Position numbers and translations under genes: made by a program
The notes under the pieces: generated by a model
Databases searched by the model: none
What the model saw: the letters and a program-made list of their open reading frames with translations, nothing else
Told to the model about the DNA's origin: nothing
Source: Didymodactylos carnosus
Taxonomy: Eukaryota > Rotifera > Eurotatoria > Philodinida > Philodinidae
Length of the DNA: 64,000 nt
Direction of reading: 5' to 3'
Assembly (NCBI GenBank): GCA_905250885.1
Contig: CAJNOQ010000111.1
Span: 1 to 64,000, forward strand
Shown: piece by piece, positions 23,930-36,300 of the stretch
Numbering within the stretch: position 1 is the stretch's first letter
Layout: every line of letters starts with the position of its first letter

Positions 23930-24640
23930 TTTAGGGTACCCCCTCTTTTTTCACAAAATCTTTTATTTTGAGTCGAACATAGTAGCCTAATGTAGAAGAT
24001 AGTCTGGACTACAAAACAAGATTACTCCTGGCGTTCCACGTTCGTTTTTACAAAAATTACGAGTTTTTTTAATTTTTGCTCAAGAGTCTGAAAAACGTCA
24101 ATTCTTATAGTTTTATTAATTCTTTTTGTTTCAAAACTTTAAAAATTGTTCTATGCTTAGTCCAATACAGCAAAACGTTCTCGTCATAATGAAACCACTT
24201 CCAAAAATTTCCTGTGGTTTTTTGCGGAGATAGAATCATCCTCGCAACTACTCTAAAGTGACCTAGTTATAGTGTCACTTGTCATGCTCAAAACGCTGGT
24301 AGTTCGAGTGTAATTATATTACAATCACTCGCAAAATGGTGCTATTGAGCTCAAATTTTGTTTTCAACTTCAACTTTCGTTAGTTTTAATCCGTGAGAAA
24401 CTTTTTAAAATCAAAACGCGACTTTTTACAAAAAATGTAGCATTTTCAAATATCTCGAAAAGAAAGTCTGTTTTTCGAAAAAAAAACATTTAGACGCGGA
24501 GATAGCATCTGAAGTATCTATGGTTAAAGTTTGGAGTCGATCAGACGTTTACTTCCAAATTTGCCATTGCCAGCAGGCGAAAAAAGAGAAGGAGCATCCT
24601 TAAACCTCAAACTAGCATTGCATCTGTTCATGTCTAACGT
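23930..24640. repeat. Dispersed repeat, GGTACCCC family copy 2
   Basis: Begins AGGGTACCCC at 23933 and follows the same order of words as the copy at 21527: TAATGTAGAAGATAGTCTGG, ACTACAAAACAAGATTACTC, then a region with TTCAAAA and CTCGTCATAATGA against CTTCATCACGAGA. Beyond about 24250 the two copies no longer align by eye, and the right boundary is uncertain. It has no coding capacity that I recognise. Confidence 0.6.
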
Positions 24641-27207
24641 TCAGTTAGAGATGGTATATATGTTCAGATATGCTAAATTCTAGATGTCCAAACAGAGGTA
24701 TCAAAAAGAGCCAAAGTTAGAAGTTTTTTAAAAATCGAGAATAATTTTGCAAAAAAGTTCTATTAGAGTTAATAATATTAGGTTTTTTTTACTTGTCAAT
24801 ATTTAGAATGGGAGTTAATGCTCTAAGGTCAGAATAAGTCGCTCAAACTGAAAATAAAGCGTCTTTACGAAGTCGAGGTAAAGTATTCTCAAATTCTGCT
24901 TAAATACTCGAAAATATGGTGGTTGTCCATCCTATTCTTCTGATCGTCGCGCTCCTGTTGTACGGTTAAACAAAATTTTCACGGAGTTATATATTTTTTT
25001 ATGATTGAAAGATGGCGCCTTTCGAGTGAGATTGTAAATAGAAAATTTGAGAATTGCTAAAAATCTTTTTGCCAGCTGAGGTAATTATTGAATATCGATG
25101 ACTCAATAGTTTTCACTAACTGACAGAGTGAAAAATCAGTTTTATGAAAATTTGTTTGGATCTAGAGTCCTTTGTTTAAAGTTGATTAAAAAAAGGTATG
25201 TGAGCAGTAACGAATGGAAAACTTGTTCATGAATTATCAAACGGCGAAGAACACTTAGGGATGCTTTCTTGTAAGTGTAAGGTCTGCTATAATATTTGAA
25301 AGTTGACGAACCATGAAACGATATGGATGTAAATCAGCTAACAAACCATTCGACAGATATCTTGTAGTATTTCAAATGTTTTGCTTAACTTTTTTGCTTC
25401 GATGGAAGTATTACTGAGTATAATTATAAATTTAGGCACGAAAAGTATCATATCTCAACAGATGATGCTCTTATTGTCGAAGGTTTAGAATGATACCAAA
25501 GCAAGATTAGTTTTTAGATAAAGTTCGAGCAAAATATTTTACTCAAAACACAATACTGATATTTCAACTTTACATTGTACTGTTACCTAAGTATGTATGT
25601 GCTTATAAACATTGTATAGTAAAATACATGATAATGAGATAATTCTTTACACTCAACAATGATTCCAACAAATTTATTAACTAACCCTCTCTCTCTTTAT
25701 TTATTTGATGAAGTTTTTTGACAGTCGATTGCGTTTACATCTCTCGCATGATGTTCCAGTCTCATTTTCTCTTTTGTTTTATTGTAGTATTTAAAACAAA
25801 AAAGGAAGAACTGAATATAATTAATGGAAATTTGATAATGAATAATGATAGAATTTAATTGTAAGAACAGAATGTATTCTCGATTATTAAATGATGACTA
25901 TCATTGAATAAACTAGAAACATGTACGTGATATTTCAACAGCAAAAAACTTGTCAATCAATTACAAATAATAAATAAAACATTTTGTAAGCCATTACAGA
26001 ATAAAAATAGCAAACGTCGAAGTGTCAGACAGGTGCACTGAGATCACTCAAATGTCGACGATCTGTTCGCATAAAACTTTGAGTGTAAAGGATTATACTC
26101 ATTCAGTGTAATAAAACGCAGAAACTTGGATGTTTTCACCGTATAACTTATCATTTCACCTTAGTTTCAGACGTACAACATTGTACTGCTCTCTCCTACT
26201 GTGTGAATATGGAAAAAATTTGCATAGTTTTCTCTTGACGCAATTTGACTTTCATGCACACATCATCTATGTTTATCTCATTGAGAAGAAAGAAAAATCT
26301 GTCTTTGTTTTTTCCTCTATATTTTATTTTTATGAAAAAGAATCAAATTTGAATTAACTAGATAGAAGATATCTATCTAGATTATTTATTAGTTGTTTAG
26401 AAAAGGATTCATTTTTTAATGACATGCTTCCGTTGTCTTCTTTTCGCTGGTAAATTATCATGACAGTTATAGAGAATATTAATTTAACTCTATATGGCTG
26501 AATAATAATGAGTTTGTCTTTCTTTGTTTCTTTTATAGGGCGGTACTTCTATAATCGATTATACAAATTCAACTTGACAGAAAGCAAACATCATGCGTGC
26601 ATACTTATTGAATATGAATTATCAATGTTCCTATGTGAATTTCGATTTATTTTTTTGTGTCTCTAAGCAAAACTAATGTTAAAAATTGAGAAAGAGTGAT
26701 CACTAAATGTTCCCAAGTGTCGTTTTTTCAACTTTGTTATGTGTGTTAATGAACATTAAGATGTTACATGCTATTAAATGATCTGAAACTAAAAATAAAG
26801 TTAAAACAGATTGCGTTAGTATTCATATTCGGAGACTGAAACAGACAAAGATAGTAGTCAAATTTAAACTCATATACTAGCTTTGATAACTATTAAAACT
26901 TATATGAATCTCACTTAGATGTTAAACAAATCTTGTATGAAGATGCATAGAACTATAGCGAAGTATTCATAGAGCAGGTTTACCCTTTAAAAATTTGGCT
27001 TTTTGTTTGGTTTAACACTGAACATAACAACATGCATGAATTCCGGAAATACGTATTATCATTCACTTTCCAAAACTTTTTACTTTCTCTCTTCTTTTTT
27101 CTTCCATTATTCTTGAGCAAATGAGTCTCTATTTATTTCGAGCACAAGGCTGTTGCATATCTTTCACATGAGCAAAAATACAGTTTAACCTATTTACAGG
27201 GTTCTAT
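24641..27207. other. Non-coding DNA
   Basis: No exon was recognised. The ORF 26130-26357 is low-complexity and unsupported. A 23-bp imperfect palindrome (CTAGATAG...CTATCTAG) lies at about 26360-26382. The left part may hold more decayed repeat sequence. Confidence 0.5.
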
Positions 27208-27579
27208 GGAAATTGGGCAATTAGAATTTGGGCACCAGAATTTTGACATTCTCCAAATTCCATTATAATTTCGACAAATTTCGAAAAAACAATGGAATTT
27301 GGACAATACTGTCGAATTTCCAAAGTTATGGATATTCTTGCAGAATTACGACAATATAAATTATTGCTGGATATTTGTCATGTCCAAACTGTGTTGGAAA
27401 TTGGACATGAAAATATCCAGCAATAATTTATATTGTCGTAATTCTGCAAGAATTTCGATAACTTTGGAAATTCGACAGTATTGTCCAAATTCCATTGTTC
27501 TTTCGAAATTTGTCGAAATTATAATGGAATTTGGAGAATGTCAAAATTCTGGTGCCCAAATTCTAATTGCCCAATTTCC
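27208..27579. mobile_element. Long foldback element with 180-bp arms
   Basis: The left arm 27208-27388 and right arm 27401-27579 are reverse complements with only a few differences, for example GAAAAAAC against GAAAGAAC, around a 12-bp loop. The ends read GGAAATTGGGCAATTAG. Inside, the word CCAAATTCC/GGAATTTGG recurs several times in both orientations. The ORF at 27299-27637 is just the hairpin read through. A non-autonomous foldback DNA element is the simplest reading. The flanks show no clear target-site duplication. Confidence 0.85.
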
Positions 27580-27689
27580 GCTTTACCATTTACAGTTGCT
27601 TTTTTCTACACGTTCGTTAAAGATTAGTTGGAAGTAGTACTTAGAAAAACATTCAAAGACGAATGAGTATAAATAAAGGACTGTTTAAC

Positions 27690-28725
27690 AGTTCCCCTAG
27701 TAAATGGACTTGGGTTAAGTAATGAGGACAGTACTTGTGGACTAAATTTACTTAACAAGTAAAACGTAAGTACTTGAATAACACAATGCAATTAAATTTA
27801 CTTGAAAAAATTCAGCCAAATACTTGTTCCATTTATTTTTAGTTTATATTTTATACATATTCTGAAGCTATACTGTATTTTTGTAGAACACATGCATGCA
27901 TGGCTACCAGGATGATTTAACTCAGTAGAAATAAATATATAAGTTCATTTTATAAGTATATAACGATTCCCATGTCATCAGAACCGCTAAAATACCGCCG
28001 ATTACCGCAGCGGTCACCACCGAGTATAATGGAAGGTTAACCTAATGGACATGTGAAATTACCGCACGGTCTACCGAACCTCGCGATACCGGTCGGTTGT
28101 ATCGGCGGTATCAACCGGTATTTTGTCAGCGTGAGCAAACAGTACAGGAGTTCGAATCTAGTTCTCAGTTTACTTCTTTTTGCAGTGCGCATGCAGCGCA
28201 ATGAGGTTTCCGAACGGGAAAAACTCGACTCAAGTCAAAGTGCAAATTTCGACGAGTCTCTATAACCTGAAAAAGAAAGCTTAATCTGAAAAAAAATCAA
28301 AATTTTTTGACTTTTCTGCGTTTCTTATATAGACTGACAACCGCAAAACAAAAAGGTGATTGTGTCAAAACGGTTTACCAACGGTGTTTTCTTGTACCAC
28401 GGTCTGAAAACTATCGTGCGGTAACCGTCGGTAGAAGAAAAACCGTCGCTAAACTGGTTGGTATACCGAACGGTACGGTTAACCAGCGGTAATCTATAGA
28501 CCGGTCGGTAACCGGCGGTATTACGAAAAAAAGTGCGACATGGGTTGATATTGTGATGTTTATATACCAGTGACCAATGCAAAACAAAAGGATGACTGAC
28601 TTGTCCAAGTAATTTGCTGAATCAAGTAACGGTACTTGGTAAATTCTTGCCAAGTGCTTAACTTGTCACGTACTTCTCAAGTACTCATCAAATAATCAAG
28701 TACTTGCACCAAGTACAGCCTCTAA
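27690..28725. mobile_element. Element with CAAGTA/TACTTG end clusters, carrying a nested element
   Basis: Both ends, about 27700-27840 and 28595-28722, are dense in CAAGTA, TACTTG and their fused palindrome (CAAGTACTTG, GTACTTGG), with at least five occurrences on each side. The words are absent from the middle. The outermost match on the two sides is GAGGACAGTACTTG (27724) against the complement of the right end, GAGGCTGTACTTGG. Clusters of a short word at both ends resemble the subterminal transposase-binding repeats of hAT-type elements, but no transposase is present. A second element with a different word lies inside. Confidence 0.65.
27975..28525. mobile_element. Nested element with CGGTA/TACCG end clusters
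   Basis: About 27975-28125 and 28365-28525 are packed with CGGT, ACCG, CGGTA and palindromes such as ACCGGT and ACCGCCG, far above the base composition of the surroundings. The middle, about 28130-28360, lacks the word. The layout, two word-rich ends and a plain core, is the same as that of the enclosing element but with another word. The ORFs here on both strands are the result of locally higher GC and are not recognisable proteins. Confidence 0.65.
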
Positions 28726-31283
28726 AGGATCGTCTATGATATTTTTTGATTCTCTCCATAACTTCTGCATAAAATGTTACTGATATTAGTCAAAATTTGA
28801 GTTTGTTAGCCTAAATCATTACTGACATATAGCCGAAACCAATTTCACAGAGAGACGTATTACCTGTCAAAACTGTGACTATTGTCTATTTGCTGTTTTT
28901 GTAAACAAAGCCTTGACCTATTGACTATAAAGCTGTTTCTATATATATCATATAGCCCTTTATTTTGTCCTAAATGATCTGTTTTACTTTTGGCTACTGA
29001 AAAGTTGTAATATTTCAACTCAGAATAAAATTGCATAAAATTAGAAATTTTTGAAGATAAAAGTTTTTTAGAGCTGAAGTAAATAAATCGTTAATAAATA
29101 ACACTATGCATAATTATTGAGTTTTTAGCTCGAGGGAGTGTCAGTATGTCCGAGAAAAAATTATGGGTGTATTTAATTTAAAAAACAAAATATCTTTACA
29201 TTTTATATATAGGCTAGCGAAATCAAATTTAAACCGTAACCGACTCCTAACACATATCCCATAGCTAGGAAATAGCAGCGCTCAAAATCAAACTGCTTAA
29301 AATTAAATTGTTTTATTTGATTCATAATGCTTTTTCTGGTTTCAGCAACTTGCGCTATAAACCATTAAAATCAATTAAAGGCTAGAAAGACGCAGGTACT
29401 GGAAGTAGGCAATCAAGATTGTTCACCAACTGCTTTTCTCGAGAACGATACTGTTGAAAAACTTCTTATTTTTGGAAGAGGGTGTAATGGTCTAAATGTA
29501 TACCTTCTTCTGTTTTAACAAAAAGAAATATTATAAAAAAATATCAAAACCAGATTTTTTGGAGTGTTTCATCTCAACTGTTTCGACGGGTTCACTGATG
29601 CCTCAAACAAAGTTATCACATAGTGGGGTATTTTCACTAGGCACGTGGACATTAGGTTTAAACAAGTTCATGAAACTCAAAAAACTCTTCTTATTGGCTT
29701 TCTAATGTGCTCTTTCCAATGGAACACTTTTCAGAGCTGAAAAACTCGTCAAATTGTTTTTTCTAGAAATCCCAGAGTTTCCAGAAACCCTTTAACCCTT
29801 TAACCAAAACGGTTTAAAAAGTGCATATTTCCTCGAGGAAATAATTGTTCATAGGTTTTCGAGTATCCCAATTTCAAATCTAATAACAGAAAATGCTTTC
29901 AGAACGTTCCAGAAGATTTTCCAGAGAGATGGGTTTCTGGAAAATCCTTTTGTTCGGAAAATACAAGATAACTCCTTTTATAGGTTATTTCACATGCCGA
30001 TTTCAATAAGACTGAGTAAAACCTCGCCACTATTCTGCTTAGGGCTCACCTCCCTCCTGGGCTCTTTTTTTGTTTTGTATTACCCATCGAAAAAAATAAT
30101 CAAAATTCATGCAGGATCCCGCGAGACTTTGCGTAGGATCCCAGTTGTCGGTATTAAAATATCTGGGGATGTTTCTTACCTTTACACAGGATTTTTATTC
30201 TGCCAGCCATGACGGAATCCTACATAATTTATGTAGGATTAGGTAAGAAACATGGTAAGACTTTTTAACTTATTCAATTTGTATAGTTATAATCTAAAAA
30301 CTTCGATAAAAACATTGAGAACTTGAAGTTAATATATTAAGGTATATGTTTTTCAGAAGTTTACTGAACACGAGAAAAGCTTTTATAATTTTAGAAGAAA
30401 AAGATGCAAAAGTTCTTAACTTTCCAAAAATAAAAGTACAGACAATACCTCGATTTTCCACTTAGTTTCCGTTTTTTTCACTCCAGAAACATTTTTATTT
30501 GAAAAATAAGGTTGGATTTGGAATCAGCGCAAAAACTGCATCGAATGTTGTGTCTTTCAATACTATTGGAGTAGAAAATTTGTAACCGTCGTGGTGCTGA
30601 TCGCGGTGCTTAAAACGCTCTAAAAAAACTAATGTTTCAGAGCATTTTTCGTGCACTACCGGCTACAATGACGTTAAACTACGGGAAAAATTATGTTAAC
30701 AACACTTGCAAAAAACCGCTGAAGCAGTAGGATCCTCAAGGATTCTTTTCTAAGTAAACCATGCAGAAGCTTTTACATGCGTTTCTCGGGTATATCTCGC
30801 AGATTCTTCACTTTACATGCCCTGCGGAATTTTTTCCTCCCTGTTATCACTTGTAATACACAAGATATCTCACTACGCGAACCCTGCAGGGTCTGTATGA
30901 TTTTATCTCGGAGAAAAGAATATCATAGCTCAATGTCTTCCGCTTTGTGCACGACAAGATCCTTTTTTATAGTACCAAGATTTTCGAGCTAAATTTTAGA
31001 CATACGTTATCTCACTAACTGTGACACTTAGAAAAAACTTCTAATGGCAGAAAGATCGAGCATTTGCCGAAAATCTTGCTAAAGTGCATTTTTGTTTTTT
31101 TGCCTAATGGTCACGTTGTTCCCCACTGTGTATCACCCAAAATACTCAAATATAACATTTCCTCTCACTTGCACACACAATCAGTAAAATCATATTATTA
31201 ATTTTTTAGTGAAAATAATGGCGCGAGAAAATGAAACTGTATGCTAAACATTAACATAATCAAATAAAAGTAAAAATATAAAA
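28726..31283. other. Non-coding, repeat-like DNA left of the phosphatase
   Basis: No supported exon. About 29740-29950 repeats TTTCCAGA/TCTGGAAA words. About 30110-30260 has GGATCC/GGATT words and a foldback pairing GTTTCTTACCT (30163) with AGGTAAGAAAC (30241). Both look like remnants of word-cluster elements. The ORFs at 29496, 29994 and 30777 are unsupported. Confidence 0.45.
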
Positions 31284-33304
31284 TTATTTTTTACGCAGAT
31301 ATACTTCATCAGCCAGTTGATTATCCTTATTATGAAAGTACATAAAATGTAAATCAGTTCTATTGACAATAAATTGTGTATAGCCAAATTCTTGATCATG
31401 ATATTGACTCCATGTAGCATTTGAATATTGACCATCATCTAAATTCTGACCTGCCATTCCAATAAGTAAATGTACAGTACCATTTGGATTACATTCATTT
31501 CGATACATTTGGCATGAACGTTCATAACTGTGTTTATGTGCAAAAATGTTTATGTCAACCTGATATTTATAGAGCAATGGTTCTAAGTACAACTGCAACA
31601 TTAATTTAATAAGATCAGCTTCGTCCGTTTCACTTGCGTACATTGGACGATGACTAGCAGTAATTATCCATGGTGTTACTGCTCGGTCAACCGATCGTAA
31701 ATCATTTTCAATCCACAAATATTGATCGGATGCACGAGTAAAATTGTGTTCAGTCGAAAACATGAGAATGTGTACGGAACCCAAATTAAAACTGTACCAA
31801 AACGGACCATTTCCATTATCAGGCATAGAGAATCGATGAACAATAGGCACAGCGCACTCGCCTCCTGAATCATATCCATAATCACCCCTAAAAAATATCC
31901 GTTGTACAACTACTGTGTACATTCTAAGATTACATACTTACCATTTTGGTCGAAAACCACCATCTCCCGGTGCATGACTGGGATCCTTCTGTCCACCTTG
32001 TACATGATCATATTCATGATTACCCACTCCCAACATGTACGGCACCGTTTGAGCTATTGGCTGTATTTCAGTCATGAATCTATCCCATAGAGCTCCGATT
32101 CCTCTCGCATAACTCACGTCACCAATATGTAAAACCACCGCAATATTTTCACCTTGCAAAACTCTTTCATGAACACGATCCATTGTTCCTGCTGCACCTG
32201 TTTGTACAGGACTCACCCCCATATCACCATAGGCAATAAAACTGAGTGTATCAGATGCCCCATCAACTACTTTCGATATAAAATGAATTACTGGTGACCA
32301 TCCTTCAACTTCATTACCAACACGATAAAAATAAATTGTGGCCGGCATCAAATTCTTTAAAAGAATTGTGTGAATATAACCGGGATCAATGAAATTTTGT
32401 GGACCAGTAATATTTGCTTTTCCTTCACACATGTCTGATGCAGAATAAGTATCTGTTGTACCTGTTTGATTAAACTGGAGTTGAGATGGATCTAAACCAT
32501 ACTGAATTTCTGGTGTATAAATATTAGAAGATGTTGTATACATGACAATCATTTCATCATCATTGGACGTGTAGGAGAGATGTATTCCCGTTGGTTCATT
32601 ATAATTAATTGGATGAATTATTGGACTTCCAGCTTTATATGTGTAATTTCCTGTACAATTTTGGCGTTGATAGTAGCGAAATTCTAAAATTCGTCGTAAA
32701 TTAATCATTTCCCAATATTGGTTACCTTCTACTTCTGTCGTATTGCCAATAAATTCATAATCTAAATAGCTACACGTCAAATTAACAGATATTTCGGGAA
32801 AAAAGACGGCTATGAAATCATCAGCACATGGTGGTGTAGACGTTGTAGATGTCCAAGTCACATTGATTATGTCATATGCATTGTAAGCTGTGGAAGATAC
32901 TTCGAGGATAATGGCATTTGAACTATCACTTACACCTGTACCACGTTGACAACTGTACGGACTAGGCATATCGTGAAGTTGGGAATGAACTTTACCAAAT
33001 GGACCATTGGCATTTAAATGATTATCATCACACTCAATCAGACAGGATAACAAGGAAATAATTATGAGAACTAAAGACAAGCAAGTAAAGTCAAAATTGG
33101 CAGGATATTATTAGATCATATTCAAGAGAAGTTGTCTTAAAAAAATACTGTCTCAAGTGTTTTTAACATTATATAATAAAAGGGTTTGAAGTAAGAAATA
33201 TAACATGTTTTCTAGTCTGCTTCTATTGTAAAACTACAAGTTCTTTAAAAAAAAACACATGACTTACTCGTGAATTTTATTTGAGTGCGCGTTGAAATTG
33301 ACAT
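31284..33304 (-). CDS. Secreted purple acid phosphatase
   Basis: Three exons join in phase: 33268-33304, 31942-33070 and 31284-31887, giving 589 residues. The tiny first exon supplies the ATG and the basic start of a signal peptide (MSISTRTQIKFT); its hydrophobic core (ILIIISLLSCLI) comes from exon 2. Without that exon the frame has no ATG. Residues about 170-280 are the fibronectin-like purple-phosphatase N-domain (GIHLSYTSNDDEMIVMY). The metallophosphatase motifs follow in order: GDMG (about 294), GDVSY (329), GNHEYDH (362), ASHRPMY (466) and AHKHSYER (505), so all metal ligands expected for the Fe-metal centre appear present. The AHxHSYER form matches animal ACP7-like enzymes, while YDSGGECAVP resembles plant-type long enzymes. 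Many NxT/S sites fit secretion or lysosomal targeting. The enzyme hydrolyses phosphomonoesters at acid pH; the physiological substrate is unknown. Confidence 0.94.
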
Positions 33305-36300
33305 TATTACATAACAATCTTTTGTCGCAGAGTAGTTTAATGTATTAACTGTCTTTTATTTATGAGTTTCATCTACATAAACACAAAACCTTGATAAAAT
33401 GATAAGAGTCACAAGAAAGAAAATGAAAGCTGAGCCTTTCATATTTATAATGCTTTAGGGATAGATAAAGAGCAAAATGGTGCAATTTCCAAAATCAGAT
33501 CAATAGTTCTAAATAGTTATTTGTACGGCTACTTCCTATTGATCTTATAAAAAAAACGGCAATAAAGAAATACGTTGCTCAGGATCTCTGTAACTAATTC
33601 TGTGAAAAGAACTGTAACTATTCCTACTCATGTGCAACTCGTCGTGTACGATCCTAGAAGATATAATGTTTTCTCGTAAAATTCTATCATGAGATCTTAT
33701 AGTGTGATCTGATCAATCAAGACTATATTTCGAGAAGTCAAGACCTTGGACAGCTAGCTTAAAGACTAGCTTTAAAGGTAATTTCTCAGAACTATGCAAT
33801 TTTGGAGGCAAATGTCACTTTGTCTTTGAATATATTGCAGCCGTTTCACTGTTGTGTCGCAGCTACAAGAACAACTACCTTCATACATTGTTAGTTGTAT
33901 CAGCTGTTACACATGATTGCATTAAACAAAGCTTGAAAATTATCTCAGCGTTATGATACTAAAACTATGAGCACGCTGCAGATAATCCTCAGTTCCTTTT
34001 CTGAACATTATAAATAATTTCTTTGATATCTTTTACTAAAAATATTATTAAAAAGTTTTTAATGTATAGACAGACTTTAAGAGCCAGCTGTTATGCTTAG
34101 TTTTGTTCTACGTACTTCAAATAAGCAACGTTTTTCATCTCCGTTCTTTTATTCTGCACCTGAGGTAGATTACATCTATGGTTGAGTCACAGAAAGAGAA
34201 AAAAAAACACGTTTGACACACGTACGTATGTTGCTGTTTATTCACATAGTGAGTGAATCAGAAATAAAACAGAAAGAAAAATAGTAGTTCTTTTGGCAAT
34301 GGCCCATTAAGAGCAATTTTATTGGTTTTCCGATAAAATTAATCATACTAAGTTGAGAAAGCAATTTATTTTTCAAAACAATATAGTGTTCAAGGATAAG
34401 CTCATTTAATTTCACCAAATAGCAAATAACGAACCATGCAAGAGTAATTTGTTGATGACACTTTTATTTTTTATGCTATTTTTCAAGACCTGTGACTGTT
34501 GATATTGTTTCCAGAAGTAAGAACTTTAATGGAAAATAGTTTATCGACTATAGAAATAAGCATTCGAAAATGTTATTCACGCTTGACAGTATTCAGATGT
34601 CAATCAATGAAAACCCATTATATGTTGAAGAAACAGATCCCACGTTCGTTCCATATCGCAAAGTAAATTATTTTTCTGTCTGTACCAATAATAACACATT
34701 TTAAAACTTGGTTCATTATAAAAAAAACAGATATTATGGACAAACCATATACACTACTAGCTAATTCTGAAACTAGTTCGCTTGATTCAAAATGATCTCA
34801 ATTACTCATCGTCAGCTGTTGTAATACGTCGATTCAACACTGAGATATAAATAATTCTTATTGCGCACAATCAATTTTGATAGTTACAGGGTTCGTATTA
34901 GAAAAAAACAAAAAGTAGTAGTAGTAGTAGAAGTAGAATTTTGAACTCCGTTATGATAGGATTTATATCAGAAACTAGGATAAATGTAATCGATTAATAC
35001 GTGAAGAAGTTTTGAAAACTGGGATTTTAATATTTTAAATGTTATATAGTGTAAAGGAATATTGGAACTGAATATATAGAAGAGAATTAAATTCTGTATC
35101 TTTTGATACTAAAAAGATGCATTCACAATAGATTACATATCAATAATTTTTCCGTTTCGAAAAAAGTAAAACAACATAGAGAGCTCAAAATATCCCAAAA
35201 GCAATCACATAAAAGTCATTACATCATAAAGTTACTAATAAAATGAAAATTTGTAAAAACCTAGAATAATCAAATATTTTTCCGTAAAATTTTCTAGAAA
35301 AAGGAAACAACCTGAAAAAAGTAGGAAATGTAAAATAAAATTCCGAAAGTAGGGCAAAGTAGGACGCTTTTAGTAAAAAGTACTACGAAGCCGGCATGGT
35401 TATTTTCAATAATTAAACTTGATCTGGCAGACTAGTTTGATAATAGTAACAAAATTTTGTAAGAAAAATACTTGACTTAATGAACTAGAAAGTAATAAAC
35501 TGTTGCAAAACATAGCATAGTTTAAAAAAGAACCTGGAGCCAGTTTCATAAAAAAACTTAAGTCTGACTTAAGTCAGAAAAGACAAAGAACTTTTTGGAC
35601 TTACGTTCATTTTTATAAAACTGACTTCTGATTGTTGCTCACTGTTAAGCAGCGTTTCTATTCGCTTTCTGAGAAACAGCGAAACTGCGTCATCTATTCG
35701 GAAGCCTCAATATAAAAATACGATTTTGATGTCTTTTTAATGAAGGTGACTATTTTTCTCTTGACTATTTTCACTTTTTCCTTCTATAATCGATTTTCGA
35801 GAAATAAAGGTTGGATTATCAAACTTGATTCGCTTGCTTTTGGTCCAATATGCACATCCTTCGCACATTGACACAGAAAAAGAGCAGAGAAAGAGAGAGA
35901 AGAGAGAGACCAATAAAATATAGCTCTCGAACAATATAGCTTACTATAAATGAAGGGTAAAGAAGAAAGGTTTCAAAAACTGAGTTTGTTGCCTCTGAAC
36001 GTTTACGTATACTTTAGAGTGGTCTAGTTTCTTTGTTTACCATGTCTGTTACTACTGTTTTTACAACCTCTGTTGTGAATAGAGAAACTTTTTTCGCAAT
36101 GTTGAGTGCTAAATAGCTTTTATATTGCTAACAGCGTTCTCATGATTTCGTTGCCACGCTGAGCATGAAAACAGTGTACGTAGGTGGCTGGCTAAAAAAG
36201 AATGTTGTGCCTGATTTTTATCGCGCTTGTGGTTGAGCCTATTAAAAAATCAATCAACGCCTAATTGTCTGTAGTCGAATCCTATGTTAAACGAGTGAGA

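Noticed and set aside
27299-27637. 112-codon plus-strand ORF
   Set aside because: It is the translation of a nearly perfect hairpin, so the open frame reflects the repeat.
28137-28170. Possible tRNA T-loop (GTTCGAATC)
   Set aside because: No matching acceptor stem, D-arm or anticodon arm could be drawn around it.
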